From CAWUEX02 sp038148375 (lineage in GTDB: Bacteria; Pseudomonadota; Alphaproteobacteria; Rhodospirillales; Rhodospirillaceae), in the NCBI GenBank assembly GCA_038148375.1, contig JAYQVH010000003.1:124001-188000 (forward strand): DNA of 64,000 nucleotides, written 5' to 3'. Position numbers and translations under genes: made by a program. Every line of letters starts with the position of its first letter. Positions within the stretch are counted from its first letter, which is position 1. Below are positions 1 to 9,080 of the stretch, one piece after another. The notes below the pieces were generated by a model, which was not told the DNA's origin, did not search any database, and saw only the letters and a program-made list of their open reading frames with translations.

Positions 1-439
1 GAAGCTGGTCTGCAATCCGGACCTCGTCACTGACATCCTTGAGCAAACCAAACACCCGCGAAATGCGCCCGGCGGCATCGCGGTCCCGTTTGGCGACACT
101 GCGTATGTGACGCGTTCCGCCATCGGGGAGTTGAATTCTGTATTGCTGAGTGAGAACGCGCCAGTCCGGATCGGCCAGTTGGCGGCGTACCGTATCGCGG
201 TCGGCGTCTAAAACTGTCGACAACACCCAGGACAGCGAGACGTCCCGCTCGGGCTCCGGCGCGAGACCCCAAAGCCGGAACGTGGCCGCAGGCCATGTCA
301 GCGTGTTGGTCGGGACATCGAGGACGAAATAGGTCTGCTCGCCAAGGTCCAGGACATGCTCAAGCAGTTCCGCGTCCGAAAACGGCGCGCGCAGCAAAGT
401 ATCAAGCGTGGCGGTTGCTGACGCGTTTTTGCCTGCCAT
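1..439 (-). CDS. PAS-domain protein (partial, C-terminus beyond window)
   Basis: This reading frame is open from an ATG at 439 to the left window edge, so only the N-terminal 146 residues are visible. The sequence fits a PAS fold: a FRLWGLAPE-like segment near residues 54-62, then YRIQLPDGGTRHI around residues 98-110, and FGLLKDVSDE close to the cut. That is the usual end of a PAS domain before a linker to a kinase, cyclase or chemotaxis output domain. The output domain is not in the window, so the role (sensing in a signalling protein) is inferred. The gene is co-directional with the ABC transporter gene behind it, but there is a gap of about 96 bases and no clear operon link. Confidence 0.7.
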   Translation of the reverse strand, partial: MAGKNASATATLDTLLRAPFSDAELLEHVLDLGEQTYFVLDVPTNTLTWPAATFRLWGLAPEPERDVSLSWVLSTVLDADRDTVRRQLADPDWRVLTQQYRIQLPDGGTRHIRSVAKRDRDAAGRISRVFGLLKDVSDEVRIADQL

Positions 440-535
440 TCCCTACCCTGTCGCCGTGAGCCGCTGCCGGTTCGCCTGAAGAAGTATATCGGGGATTTTT
501 GGTTGTGACTCGAATATTTATGTCTTTTTGGCGTA

Positions 536-2356
536 TTAGGCGGATTTTTCGTGCAGGACCGGGCCCGCATCGGCTGAAAACTGCAGTTGCGCGAGCCTGG
601 CGTACAGCGGATTTGTGGACAGTAGCTGGTCATGGCTGCCCGTGGAGATCAGTCGGCCGTCCTCCAGAACGGCGATGCGATCGGCGTTGACCACGGTGGC
701 AAGGCGGTGCGCGATGGCCATGGTCGTCCGGTTCTCCATGACCTTCTCCAGCGCGGCCTGAACCAGACGTTCGTTTTCGGCGTCCAGCGCGCTGGTGGCC
801 TCGTCGAGCAGCAGCACGGCGGGGTCGCGCAAGATCGCGCGGGCGATAGCGATGCGCTGTTTTTGTCCACCGGACAGGCGCATGCCTTTTTCGCCGAGGA
901 ACGTATCCAACCCCTCGGGCAGACGATCCAGAAACTCGGTGGCGATGGCCGCTTCCGCGGCGGCGCGGACTTCGTCGTCACTTGCCTCGGGACGGCCGTA
1001 GCGAATGTTCTCCCAAGCGTTGGCGGCGAAGATGACTGGGTCCTGGGCAACCAGTCCGATGCGGCTGCGCACGACCGTCGGGTCGGCCTGCTTGATATCT
1101 ACGCCATCGATGACAATGCGGCCGCCCTGCGGGTCGTAAAAGCGCAACAGCAGCTGGAACACGGTGCTTTTGCCGGCCCCGGACGGGCCGACCAACGCGA
1201 CCGTCTCGCCCGGCTTGACATCGAGCGTCAGCCCGTTGAGCGCGGCCTCGTCCGGGCGCGACGGGTAATGGAACGTGACGTTATCGAAGCGGACGTCGCC
1301 GCGCGGCGGCTCTGGCATTGGCGCCGGATTTGCGGGCGGACGAATGTCCGGCTTGGTTTCGAGCAGTTCGATCAAGCGCTCGGTCGCACCGGCAGCGCGC
1401 TGCAAGTCCCCGAACACTTCCGTCAGCGAGCCGACGGCGGCGGCAACCATTACGGCGTAAAACACGAAAGACGTCAGTTCGCCCGGAGTAATGGTGCCGT
1501 CGATGACATCCTGTCCACCGGCCCACAGAATGACGCTGATCGCGCCGAAGACGAGAAAGATGACGGTCGAGCCGAGCATCGCCCGAGCGCCGATCCGGCG
1601 CACCGCCGTACGGAAGGCGTTCTCTGTTTCGCCGGCGAACCGCTCCTGATCCACGGTTTCGTGACTGTAAGCCTGCACCGTGCGAATGGCGTTGAGACTT
1701 TCCTCGGCATACGCACCGACGTCGGCCAGGCGGTCCTGGCTGTCACGCGACAGGCGGCGCACTTTGCGCCCGTACCTCATGATCGGCACGATCACGGCCG
1801 GCACCACCAGCGCCACCAGCCCGGTGAGCTTGGCATTGGTGTAGATCAGCAGCGTCAACCCGCCGATCAGGGTCAGCGCGTTACGCAGCGCAATGGAAAG
1901 CGACGAACCGATAACGGTTTGCAGCAACGACGTGTCCGCCGTCAGCCGCGAGAGAATTTCACCGGCACGGGTGACTTCAAAAAAGCCTGGACTGAGTTTG
2001 AGCACTTGATCGTACACGGCGCGGCGCAGGTCGGCGACGACGCGCTCCCCAACCCAGGAAATAAAGTAGAACCGGAAGAACGTACCGATGGCGATGACGA
2101 CGACGATGCCGAGCAGAACGAATAGGCCGCGATTGAGAAACTCGGGGTCGCCGGCGCTCAGGCCGTTATCGATGAGAAATTTAACGCCGAGACCGATGGA
2201 CAGCGTCGCCCCGGCGGTCAGCACCAAGGCGGTCGCGGCCAATGATAAGGCCACCCCATAGGGCTTCATGAAGCCGAACATACGCCACAGGTAGCGTGTG
2301 TCTTTGCCCTTCGGCCGGTCAAGCATTGCTGTGCGGGGGCTACGCCGATCGCTCAT
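536..2356 (-). CDS. ABC exporter, MsbA/ABCB-type half transporter
   Basis: This is a 606-residue fusion of a six-helix exporter membrane domain (about residues 30-330) to an ATPase domain (about 355-595). The ATPase has Walker A GPSGAGKST at 390-398, the signature LSGGQ at 494-498 and Walker B VLLLDEATSALD starting at 514. Family members work as homodimers in the inner membrane and export lipids, drugs or peptides. The substrate cannot be read from sequence. Its ATG overlaps the stop of the upstream ChaC-like gene by four bases (ATGA), so the two are almost certainly co-transcribed and translationally coupled. The length is normal for the family. Confidence 0.93.
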   Translation of the reverse strand: MSDRRSPRTAMLDRPKGKDTRYLWRMFGFMKPYGVALSLAATALVLTAGATLSIGLGVKFLIDNGLSAGDPEFLNRGLFVLLGIVVVIAIGTFFRFYFISWVGERVVADLRRAVYDQVLKLSPGFFEVTRAGEILSRLTADTSLLQTVIGSSLSIALRNALTLIGGLTLLIYTNAKLTGLVALVVPAVIVPIMRYGRKVRRLSRDSQDRLADVGAYAEESLNAIRTVQAYSHETVDQERFAGETENAFRTAVRRIGARAMLGSTVIFLVFGAISVILWAGGQDVIDGTITPGELTSFVFYAVMVAAAVGSLTEVFGDLQRAAGATERLIELLETKPDIRPPANPAPMPEPPRGDVRFDNVTFHYPSRPDEAALNGLTLDVKPGETVALVGPSGAGKSTVFQLLLRFYDPQGGRIVIDGVDIKQADPTVVRSRIGLVAQDPVIFAANAWENIRYGRPEASDDEVRAAAEAAIATEFLDRLPEGLDTFLGEKGMRLSGGQKQRIAIARAILRDPAVLLLDEATSALDAENERLVQAALEKVMENRTTMAIAHRLATVVNADRIAVLEDGRLISTGSHDQLLSTNPLYARLAQLQFSADAGPVLHEKSA

Positions 2357-3054
2357 GTGCGGTTCCTTTGCTGGATGCGCCGCACCCGGCGGGCAAGGTC
2401 TTCCAGTGGCCCGTCTTTGAGCCCATGGGCGTGCAAGTGGTCAAGGGTGTCGAACAAATATTCTGCGTTAGATCCCAGCACACCCGAAGCGCGGGCAATG
2501 ATCGATGCGGTTTTCCCAGATGTGTAGCCGCCGCGGTAAGAGCGGTGCTGGCGATTCATGACAAACGTCAGCGCCGGTTGAACGCCGCCGTCATGGCGCA
2601 GGTCGACCCAACGCGGGGAGTAGGAGCCGACCACCATCTCGCGCCGCCACAACAGCCGGAGCTCATCACGCAGACGGCTCGCACGCACCTTCATCGCCAC
2701 GCCCTGACAGCTGCCCCCGGCATCGAGTGCGAGGATCAGTCCCGGCGTCTCACGCGTCCCGCGGCCGGTGGGTGCGATCATGCAAAAGCGGCGGCGGTAG
2801 CCGTGGACTCGGCCCGGCAACCGTTTGGTGATGTGGATCACCGGGTTCCAGAGCAGCGAGCCATACCCGAACACCCAGACATCGCGCGGGTCAGGAGCTT
2901 TGGCGAGCGTTTCCTGAAGGGAGGCGTCGAGTTCTTCGTCACCCCACACGTAGGTGTCCGGGTTGGACATGCGGATCGACCGGCGCACGGCGTCTGCTTC
3001 GAGGCTGGCGCGGGTGAGCGGTTCGGCGGCAGGAGGTGTGCGCGGCGGGTTCAT
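2353..3054 (-). CDS. gamma-glutamylcyclotransferase, ChaC family
   Basis: The 233-residue protein carries the ChaC substrate-binding loop FGYGSLLWNP (about residues 62-71), followed by PGRVHGYRRRF and the RGT..TPG segment typical of glutathione-specific gamma-glutamylcyclotransferases. These cytosolic enzymes split glutathione into 5-oxoproline and Cys-Gly. The expected catalytic glutamate is not obvious from the sequence by eye; MVVGSY and YLF(D/N)T family motifs are present. It is the first gene of a two-gene unit with the ABC exporter. An about 60-residue extension precedes the YGSL loop, with internal ATGs that could be the true start. Confidence 0.88.
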   Translation of the reverse strand: MNPPRTPPAAEPLTRASLEADAVRRSIRMSNPDTYVWGDEELDASLQETLAKAPDPRDVWVFGYGSLLWNPVIHITKRLPGRVHGYRRRFCMIAPTGRGTRETPGLILALDAGGSCQGVAMKVRASRLRDELRLLWRREMVVGSYSPRWVDLRHDGGVQPALTFVMNRQHRSYRGGYTSGKTASIIARASGVLGSNAEYLFDTLDHLHAHGLKDGPLEDLARRVRRIQQRNRT

Positions 3055-3116
3055 GATATGACATTGAGGGTGTGGGGCCTGCGCCCCGGCCCGTCAAGAG
3101 TGATGGCAGATCCACG

Positions 3117-4382
3117 ATGACGTCCGCTGCGTCTTTCACAGCACTATGCCGCGATTGCCTGGCGACATTTAATGGCGCCGGACCCTGCCGCGTGTGCGGG
3201 TCGGACCGGACAGTGACACATGACGAACTGGACCGCCTGAGCCTGGCCCACATCGATTGTGATGCCTTTTACGCGGCAGTGGAAAAACGCGATGACCCAA
3301 GCCTGCGCGATAAGCCATTGCTGATCGGCGGGGGTAAACGCGGCGTGGTCTCCACCGCCTGTTACATCGCGCGCCAATACGGTCCACGCTCTGCCATGCC
3401 GATGTTCAAGGCATTGAAAATGTGCCCCGATGCGGTGGTCGTGCGTCCCAATATGGAAAAGTACCGCGCCGTCAGCAAACAGGTGCGCGCCCTTCTCGAT
3501 GCGGCGACGCCGGTGGTCGAACCGCTGTCGCTTGACGAAGCCTATTTGGATTTGAGCGGCACGACCCGATTGCACGGCCGGGCGCCCGCCGTGACTCTGG
3601 CGAAGATCGCGCGGGAGGTTGAGCGTGAAGTCGGCATCACCATTTCCATCGGGCTCAGCTACAACAAGTTCCTCGCCAAGATGGCGTCCGAGATCGACAA
3701 ACCGAATGGGTTCGCCGTGATCGGGCGCGGCGATGCGGTATCTTTTCTGCACGACCAACCGATCGGGTCGATCCCCGGTGTCGGCCCTTCACTGGCGAAC
3801 CAGCTCAAGGTCGATGGTCTTTTTTCGATTGGAGACCTCCAGCGCAAAAGTCCGAATGAACTGGAGAGACTCTACGGGGATACGGGCAAACATCTGTCGC
3901 GCTTGAGCCGCGGCGAAGACAGCCGACGCGTGACCACCCACCGCGCCGCCAAAAGCATCTCGTCGGAACGGACGTTCGATCGCGACATCGGTGACATCGA
4001 CACCCTACTGAAGCGGTTGTGGCCTTTATGCGAGGACGTCGCCGCGCGTCTGAAATCGAAAGGGGCAGCCGGCGGCTCCGTCACCTTGAAACTGAAGACC
4101 AAGCGATTCCGCACCCTGACCCGAACCCAGACACTGAACACGCCGACGCAACTCGCAGAAGTCATGTACCGCGTCGTCAAGCCGATGCTTGAGCGCGAAA
4201 CAGAGCGAGGGCCGTTCCGCCTCATCGGTATCGGCGCGGACACCTTGACTGAAGCCACGGTGGCCGACTTGCCCGATCTCCTCAACGACGATCTCGATCG
4301 CGTCAAAGGCGTGGAGAAAGCCATCGACGCCGTGCGTGCCAAGTTCGGTAGGACGGCCATCCGCAAGGGCCGCGGTGACTAA
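3117..4382 (+). CDS. dinB: DNA polymerase IV (DinB, Y-family)
   Basis: This is a translesion DNA polymerase. After an N-terminal CxxC...CxxC stretch (CRDC, then CRVC) comes the palm motif HIDCDAFYAAVEKRDDP with the metal-binding aspartates, then KRGVVSTACYIAR, the second acidic motif LSLDEAYLD, the helix-hairpin-helix region IPGVGPSLANQL and a little-finger domain. The zinc-ribbon-like head is a known feature of many alphaproteobacterial DinB proteins. The ATG at 3117 (421 residues) is preferred over an upstream in-frame GTG at 3072 because homologues begin just before the Cys motif. Its stop overlaps the convergent DUF6635-like gene by four bases. No LexA box was recognised upstream. Confidence 0.95.
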   Translation: MTSAASFTALCRDCLATFNGAGPCRVCGSDRTVTHDELDRLSLAHIDCDAFYAAVEKRDDPSLRDKPLLIGGGKRGVVSTACYIARQYGPRSAMPMFKALKMCPDAVVVRPNMEKYRAVSKQVRALLDAATPVVEPLSLDEAYLDLSGTTRLHGRAPAVTLAKIAREVEREVGITISIGLSYNKFLAKMASEIDKPNGFAVIGRGDAVSFLHDQPIGSIPGVGPSLANQLKVDGLFSIGDLQRKSPNELERLYGDTGKHLSRLSRGEDSRRVTTHRAAKSISSERTFDRDIGDIDTLLKRLWPLCEDVAARLKSKGAAGGSVTLKLKTKRFRTLTRTQTLNTPTQLAEVMYRVVKPMLERETERGPFRLIGIGADTLTEATVADLPDLLNDDLDRVKGVEKAIDAVRAKFGRTAIRKGRGD

Positions 4383-5401
4383 GGTGTCGAAGTGCGCGTT
4401 AGGTTATAGGCGACGGTGGTCCAGTCCCACAGGTCCGTCAGCCGCGCCATGTAGTGGGAGCGCAGCGGCAGCGGGGTGTCTCTGCCGCTCTTGAGATTTT
4501 CCTCAAGCGTATCGATCAGGCGGATGAGGCGGCGCCGGTGGGCGCCGCTCGCCACCTGGATCGGATCGGCAACCATGCCGGCCAGAGCCGTGACCGCGGC
4601 GGCCGGGACGGCCAGACCGGCGAACACGCCGGCCGTCAGCATCGCCGACGCCGCCGGCGCGCCGATCAGGCCATAGTAGAAACTGCCGACTGCCGAGCCC
4701 GCCCAGAAGGTCGACACAGCCAACGAATGAGACAGCGAGGCGGCAACGGTCGAACTCAGCGACACCAAACCCGGTGTCGCCTTGTGGTAGGCGGCGTAGC
4801 CGATGGCCGCGGTCATAAAGGCGGCGGTGATGTCCGTCGCCGGAGCGCGCGCACCGATGTAATCGCGCAGCGCCCGGTCAAGCCGGCGCTGGAACGCGCG
4901 CCTGTCCGCCTCCGCTGCGATGGCGGCAACGGCGGCCTCAACCTGTGCTGTGACGCGCGGGTCGCGCAGCACCTCATCGAACACCGCGTCGGCCATGCTG
5001 ACACGGCCGTTTTGACCGTACGGAATCATCAACAGATCGGAATGCAGCCGCCACGCCACTTCACGGCCGACATCGGTTTCGAGCAGGACGTTGACGCGGC
5101 CCAGGCGGGATCCGAGACCGTGCGCCCCGGCCGAGCGCGCGGCGACGCCGCCAAGGCGGGCGACGCCGGTGACACCGCCGAGCACCAGATTGACCGGTGC
5201 ACGCACCAGATCTCAGCCCAGCGCATTGCGATGAAGGCGGGCAGCGCCGCGCCAGCCATACGTGCGCCGCACGAAGTCCGGCACCTGATCGCGCCGGGCC
5301 GCGGCGTAGCGGGTCAACGCATCGTCGAGGATGGCGGTGGCCACACCCGGGTCGAATTGGGCCGGCGCGGGCCGCGTCTGGCTGTCTTGTTTCTGTGCCA
5401 T
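4379..5401 (-). pseudogene. DUF6635-like gene interrupted by an in-frame TGA
   Basis: Two segments in the same frame are separated only by TGA at 5213-5215 (codon 63). The N-terminal part starts at ATG 5401 and runs ...RLHRNALG; the sequence then resumes DLVRAPVNLVLGG and continues for about 275 residues to 4379. In DUF6635-family proteins, as I recall them, this position reads ALGWDLLRAPVN, so the stop sits where Trp (TGG) belongs. The C-terminal part has hydrophobic, Ala/Gly-rich segments suggesting membrane association; function is unknown. Without the stop the product would be 340 residues. The rest of the frame is intact, so this may be recent decay, a sequencing error, or re-initiation at the GTG at 5206. 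Confidence 0.7.
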
Positions 5402-5480
5402 AGGTCTGTACCCTATCATTTGGCGCAAATGAGGCGAACCTGGGGCAGAGCGCTGGAAACCGCGCCGAGGGGAATTCAAG

Positions 5481-5861
5481 ATGAGCGACAGCGGCAAAGT
5501 CGACACGGACGACGTGTATCACCACGAGGGCCAAGGCAATCCGGCGCAGCCGTCCGCGCATGACGCGGATGTCCTGAGCGAGGACCGGGCGTCGGCCTAT
5601 TGGCGCGCCAACCTGAAACTGGTTGGCACTCTTTTAACAATATGGTTTGCCGTCTCCTACGGCGCCGGCGTTGTGTTTGTCGACACCCTCGACACCTTCA
5701 CGTTCATGGGGTTCCCGCTCGGCTTCTGGTTCGCCCAGCAAGGCGCGATTTACGTCTTTGTCGTGTTGATTTTCGTTTACGTGGGTGCAATGCACCGCAT
5801 CGACCGCGCCCATGGCGTCGATGACGACGACCGGGTGGACGGGCCGGGAGATGCGTCATGA
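5481..5861 (+). CDS. DUF4212 small subunit of sodium:solute symporter
   Basis: This 126-residue protein has two predicted transmembrane helices in its C-terminal two thirds, around LVGTLLTIWFAVSYGAGVVF and YVFVVLIFVYVGAM, with the conserved GFPLGFWFAQQG between them. This pattern is typical of DUF4212 proteins, which are almost always encoded just before a VC_2705-type sodium:solute symporter. That is the case here, with a four-base overlap to the next gene. The first 35 or so residues are polar and acidic. A GAGGGGA ribosome site precedes the ATG. It probably acts as a small accessory subunit of the transporter in the inner membrane. Confidence 0.9.
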   Translation: MSDSGKVDTDDVYHHEGQGNPAQPSAHDADVLSEDRASAYWRANLKLVGTLLTIWFAVSYGAGVVFVDTLDTFTFMGFPLGFWFAQQGAIYVFVVLIFVYVGAMHRIDRAHGVDDDDRVDGPGDAS

Positions 5862-7630
5862 GCGCACAGATTCTCAGCTATATTTTTGTCGGCATTACGT
5901 TTGCGATCTATATCGGCATTGCGGTGTGGTCGCGCGCCAAGTCGACCAACGACTTTTATGTCGCGGGCGGCGGCGTCAATCCGGTGGTCAACGGCATGGC
6001 GACCGCGGCCGACTGGATGAGCGCGGCGTCGTTTATTTCCATGGCCGGAATTATCGCCTTCATGGGCCGCGACGGCTCGGTCTATCTTTTGGGATGGACC
6101 GGCGGATACGTACTGCTGGCGCTGTTGCTTGCGCCCTATTTGCGTAAGTTCGGCCAATTCACCGTGCCCGACTTCATCGGCGAGCGCTATTACAGCAAGG
6201 CCGCGCGCGTCGTTGCCGTGGTGTGCCTGATCTTTATTTCCTTCACCTATATCGCCGGACAGATGCGCGGCGTGGGCATCGTCTTCTCGCGCTTTCTGGA
6301 AGTGGATATCGCCGTGGGCGTGGTCATCGGCATGGCGATCGTGTTCGTCTATGCCGTGCTTGGCGGCATGAAGGGAATCACATACACCCAGGCGGCCCAA
6401 TACTGCGTGCTGATCTTTGCCTATACCGTACCGGCGATCTTTATATCCATTCTCGTGTCCGGCTCGCCGGTGCCGCAGCTCGGCTTCGGCGGCGAGATGG
6501 CGGACGGCAGCGGACGGCCGGTGCTCGAAACCTTGGACGGGGTGCTGACCGACCTCGGGTTCAGCGCCTACACCGACGGGACCAAATCGACCATCGACGT
6601 CTTCGCGATCACGGCGGCGCTGATGCTCGGCACCGCCGGGCTGCCCCACGTCATTGTGCGCTTTTTCACCGTACCCAAGGTGTCCGACGCACGCCGTTCG
6701 GCCGGCTGGGCGCTGGTGTTCATCGCCATTCTGTACACGACCGCGCCGGCAGTGGCGGTGTTCGCGCGCATCAACTTTGTTGAGTCGGTGAATGAGAAAA
6801 CCTATGCCGAAACACCGGCGTGGTTCCGCAATTGGGAAGACATCGGCCTGATTGCCTGGCAGGACAAAAACCGCGACGGCCGGTTGCAGTACCGCGCCGG
6901 CGTGCCCTTCGAGGGCGGACCGGTATTCGCCGAGGACCGCGGCGCTTCCGGCGAACGCCTGCTCGACAATGCGCCAACCGAAAATGCCAACGAGGTTTAT
7001 GTCGACCGCGACATCATCGTGCTCGCCAACCCGGAAATTGCGCAATTGCCCAATTGGGTGATCGCATTGGTCGCCGCGGGTGGTCTTGCAGCGGCGCTGT
7101 CCACTGCTGCGGGACTGCTGCTGGTCATTTCCGCCGCCGTATCACACGACCTGCTGAAGAAAACGTTCGCGCCGAATTTGAGCGAACGCGCAGAACTGTT
7201 GAGCGCGCGCATCGCCATCGCCCTGTCTCTTATACTGGCTGGACTGTTCGGCATTTATCCGCCGGCCTTTGTCGCCCAGGTTGTCGCCTTTGCGTTTGGA
7301 TTGGGCGCGGCGTCGTTGTTCCCGGCTATTTTACTCGGCGTGTTTTCGAAACGCATGAACAAGGAGGGCGCGATTGCCGGCATGGTGACTGGATTGGTTT
7401 TCACCTTCAGCTACATCGTATTCTTCAAGTTCATTCGCCCGGACCTCAATAGCGATCCGAACTGGCTGTTCGGCATCTCACCGGAGGGCATCGGCTTCAT
7501 CGGCGCGGCGCTGAACTTCGCCGTGGCGTTCGCGGTAGCGCGGCGCACGGCAGCACCGCCGGACAGTGTGCAGGATCTGGTCGATGACATTCGGCTGCCC
7601 AGTGGCGCTGGTATTGCCCATCACCACTGA
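5858..7630 (+). CDS. sodium:solute symporter, acetate/ActP-like (VC_2705 type)
   Basis: The 590-residue integral membrane protein starts with a helix containing FVGITFAIYIGIAVWSR, then STNDFYVAGGGVNPVVNG and ADWMSAASFISMAG, which are hallmark stretches of the SSS family close to acetate permease ActP. Further on are GTAGLPHVIVRFFTVP and AAALSTAAGLLLVISAA, both conserved. An insertion of about 90 residues between roughly 305 and 395 is hydrophilic and characteristic of the VC_2705 subgroup. The expected role is sodium-driven uptake of a short carboxylate such as acetate. The gene is translationally coupled to the DUF4212 gene. Confidence 0.92.
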   Translation: MSAQILSYIFVGITFAIYIGIAVWSRAKSTNDFYVAGGGVNPVVNGMATAADWMSAASFISMAGIIAFMGRDGSVYLLGWTGGYVLLALLLAPYLRKFGQFTVPDFIGERYYSKAARVVAVVCLIFISFTYIAGQMRGVGIVFSRFLEVDIAVGVVIGMAIVFVYAVLGGMKGITYTQAAQYCVLIFAYTVPAIFISILVSGSPVPQLGFGGEMADGSGRPVLETLDGVLTDLGFSAYTDGTKSTIDVFAITAALMLGTAGLPHVIVRFFTVPKVSDARRSAGWALVFIAILYTTAPAVAVFARINFVESVNEKTYAETPAWFRNWEDIGLIAWQDKNRDGRLQYRAGVPFEGGPVFAEDRGASGERLLDNAPTENANEVYVDRDIIVLANPEIAQLPNWVIALVAAGGLAAALSTAAGLLLVISAAVSHDLLKKTFAPNLSERAELLSARIAIALSLILAGLFGIYPPAFVAQVVAFAFGLGAASLFPAILLGVFSKRMNKEGAIAGMVTGLVFTFSYIVFFKFIRPDLNSDPNWLFGISPEGIGFIGAALNFAVAFAVARRTAAPPDSVQDLVDDIRLPSGAGIAHHH

Positions 7631-7916
7631 CGCCGCTGACCGCTTCGCTGCGCGTATTTTTCACGGATTGCTCGGAGGCCGGACCGGTGGTGAGCTCGGA
7701 TTTGCTCGTAGAGCGAATTTTGTCGTCGATACCACACTATGCGGCTGCCATATCGCTCCCGGCCTGAGTCCTGAAGCGCTGAGCGGCACGAACGTAGCGC
7801 GGCGCCACGTACGCCGAAAACGTTCACCGCGCGGCGGGCGCGTCCCGCCCTGCGGTTGCAATTTTCTCCGCGGCGGGGCAAACCCCTGTCACTAGTTCTA
7901 ACGGGAGACGACCATC
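7631..7916. other. intergenic region upstream of coxG
   Basis: These 286 bases carry no convincing gene: the frames that stay open lack codon structure or family motifs. The only structure noticed is a GC-rich hairpin (GGCGGG at 7833-7838 and CCCGCC at 7844-7849) without a following T-run, so it is not a standard terminator. A GGGAGA ribosome site lies just before the coxG start. Confidence 0.5.
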
Positions 7917-8558
7917 ATGGATATGAGCGGGTCCTATGACATTCCCGCCCCGCGCGCGGTTGTATGGACGGCGTTGAACGACGTCGAGGTCTTGAAGGCC
8001 TGTATTCCCGGATGCGAGTCGATCATCAAGAAATCAGACACGGAACTCGAAGCGACGGTTTCGGCCAAAGTCGGACCGGTCAAAGCCAAATTCGCCGGTG
8101 AGGTTACGCTGTCGGATATCGACCCGCCCAACGGCTATACCATTTCCGGCTCCGGTAAGGGTGGGGCCGCCGGATTCGCCAAAGGCGGCGCCAAAGTGAG
8201 CCTGACGGAGATACCGGAGGGTACTCAGCTGTCCTATGAGGTCACCGCGAGCGTCGGCGGCAAGCTCGCTCAGATCGGTGGACGGCTCATCAACTCCACC
8301 GCCAAGAAAATGGCGGACGAGTTCTTTGCCGCATTTAGCAGGCAGGCGACGGCTGCCGCGGGTCAAGGCGAGGCGGCGGCCGAGGCGGCGGCCGCGCCCG
8401 AACCACCCCCGGCAGCGGATACGGCGCCCGTGGGCGTACCGGTCCCGGAAACCAAGCCAGACCCGCTGAACGACCATCGCCCGATCACCTTCGAAATATG
8501 GGCAGCCCTGGTATGCGGACTCTTCGCCCTGGCGGTGATTTGGCTTATCTTCGGCTAG
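7917..8558 (+). CDS. coxG: CoxG-like SRPBCC protein with C-terminal membrane anchor
   Basis: The 213-residue protein opens with MDMSGSYDIPAPRAVVWTAL, then LKACIPGCESI, the signature of the CoxG branch of the START/SRPBCC fold, which is linked to carbon monoxide and other molybdenum hydroxylases. CoxG helps attach CO dehydrogenase to the membrane in aerobic CO oxidisers. The fold covers about residues 1-145, a Pro/Ala-rich linker follows, and a single transmembrane helix (WAALVCGLFALAVIWLIF) ends the protein. It is the first of three co-directional genes with coxS and coxM. No CoxL, CoxD, CoxE or CoxF gene is nearby, so the partner enzyme is uncertain. Confidence 0.88.
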   Translation: MDMSGSYDIPAPRAVVWTALNDVEVLKACIPGCESIIKKSDTELEATVSAKVGPVKAKFAGEVTLSDIDPPNGYTISGSGKGGAAGFAKGGAKVSLTEIPEGTQLSYEVTASVGGKLAQIGGRLINSTAKKMADEFFAAFSRQATAAAGQGEAAAEAAAAPEPPPAADTAPVGVPVPETKPDPLNDHRPITFEIWAALVCGLFALAVIWLIFG

Positions 8559-8600
8559 ACGTTACAAAATACAAAAGAATGCATCACGGACGCAGCGCTC

Positions 8601-9080
8601 ATGAACATTTCTGTCACCATCAACGGCAAGCAGCACAGCGGCGAGGTTGAGCCCCGCACGCTGCTGGTCGAATTTCTGCGCTATCAGCTTGGACTGACTG
8701 GCACGCACGTCGGTTGCGACACCAGCCAGTGCGGCGCCTGTACTGTGCACATGAACGGCAAGTCGATCAAAGCCTGTACGCTGCTGGCAGCTCAGGCCGA
8801 CGGCCAGGACGTCACCACCATTGAAGGCGTGGCCAACGCGGACGATACGCTGCATCCGATGCAGGAGGCCTTCCGGGATCATCACGGCTTGCAGTGCGGT
8901 TTCTGCACTCCGGGCATGATCATGTCCGCCCTGGCCATCGTCGATCGCCACAAGGGGGAAGACATCAGCGAAGAAACCATCCGCGACGAACTGGAAGGCA
9001 ACCTTTGCCGCTGCACCGGTTATCACGGCATCGTTAAGGCGATCGCCGCCGGCGCCAAAGCCATGCAGGGAGGCGCCTGA
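8601..9080 (+). CDS. coxS: molybdenum hydroxylase small subunit, two [2Fe-2S] clusters (CoxS-type)
   Basis: This is a 159-residue iron-sulfur subunit of the xanthine oxidase/CO dehydrogenase family. The plant-ferredoxin-type cluster is bound by C39, C44, C47 and C59 (within HVGCDTSQCGACTVH). The second cluster is bound by C99, C102, C136 and C138 (QCGFCTPGM and NLCRCTGYHGIVKA). In family enzymes it passes electrons from the molybdenum centre in the large subunit to FAD in the medium subunit. The stop overlaps the start of coxM by one base. The length and all eight cysteines are normal. Confidence 0.95.
   Translation: MNISVTINGKQHSGEVEPRTLLVEFLRYQLGLTGTHVGCDTSQCGACTVHMNGKSIKACTLLAAQADGQDVTTIEGVANADDTLHPMQEAFRDHHGLQCGFCTPGMIMSALAIVDRHKGEDISEETIRDELEGNLCRCTGYHGIVKAIAAGAKAMQGGA

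Noticed and set aside
632..2125. Long open frame on the plus strand opposite the ABC exporter gene
   Set aside because: It mirrors the exporter codons in a high-GC frame and shows no family motif; the minus-strand gene has all ABC signatures.
5213..5215. TGA read as Trp or selenocysteine by recoding
   Set aside because: TGA ends many other genes in the window, so the code is standard, and no SECIS-like need or Cys homologue position is apparent; the expected residue is Trp.
7566..7895. Open frame across the end of the symporter gene and the gap behind it
   Set aside because: It overlaps the symporter gene in another frame, has no ribosome site and no recognisable protein pattern.
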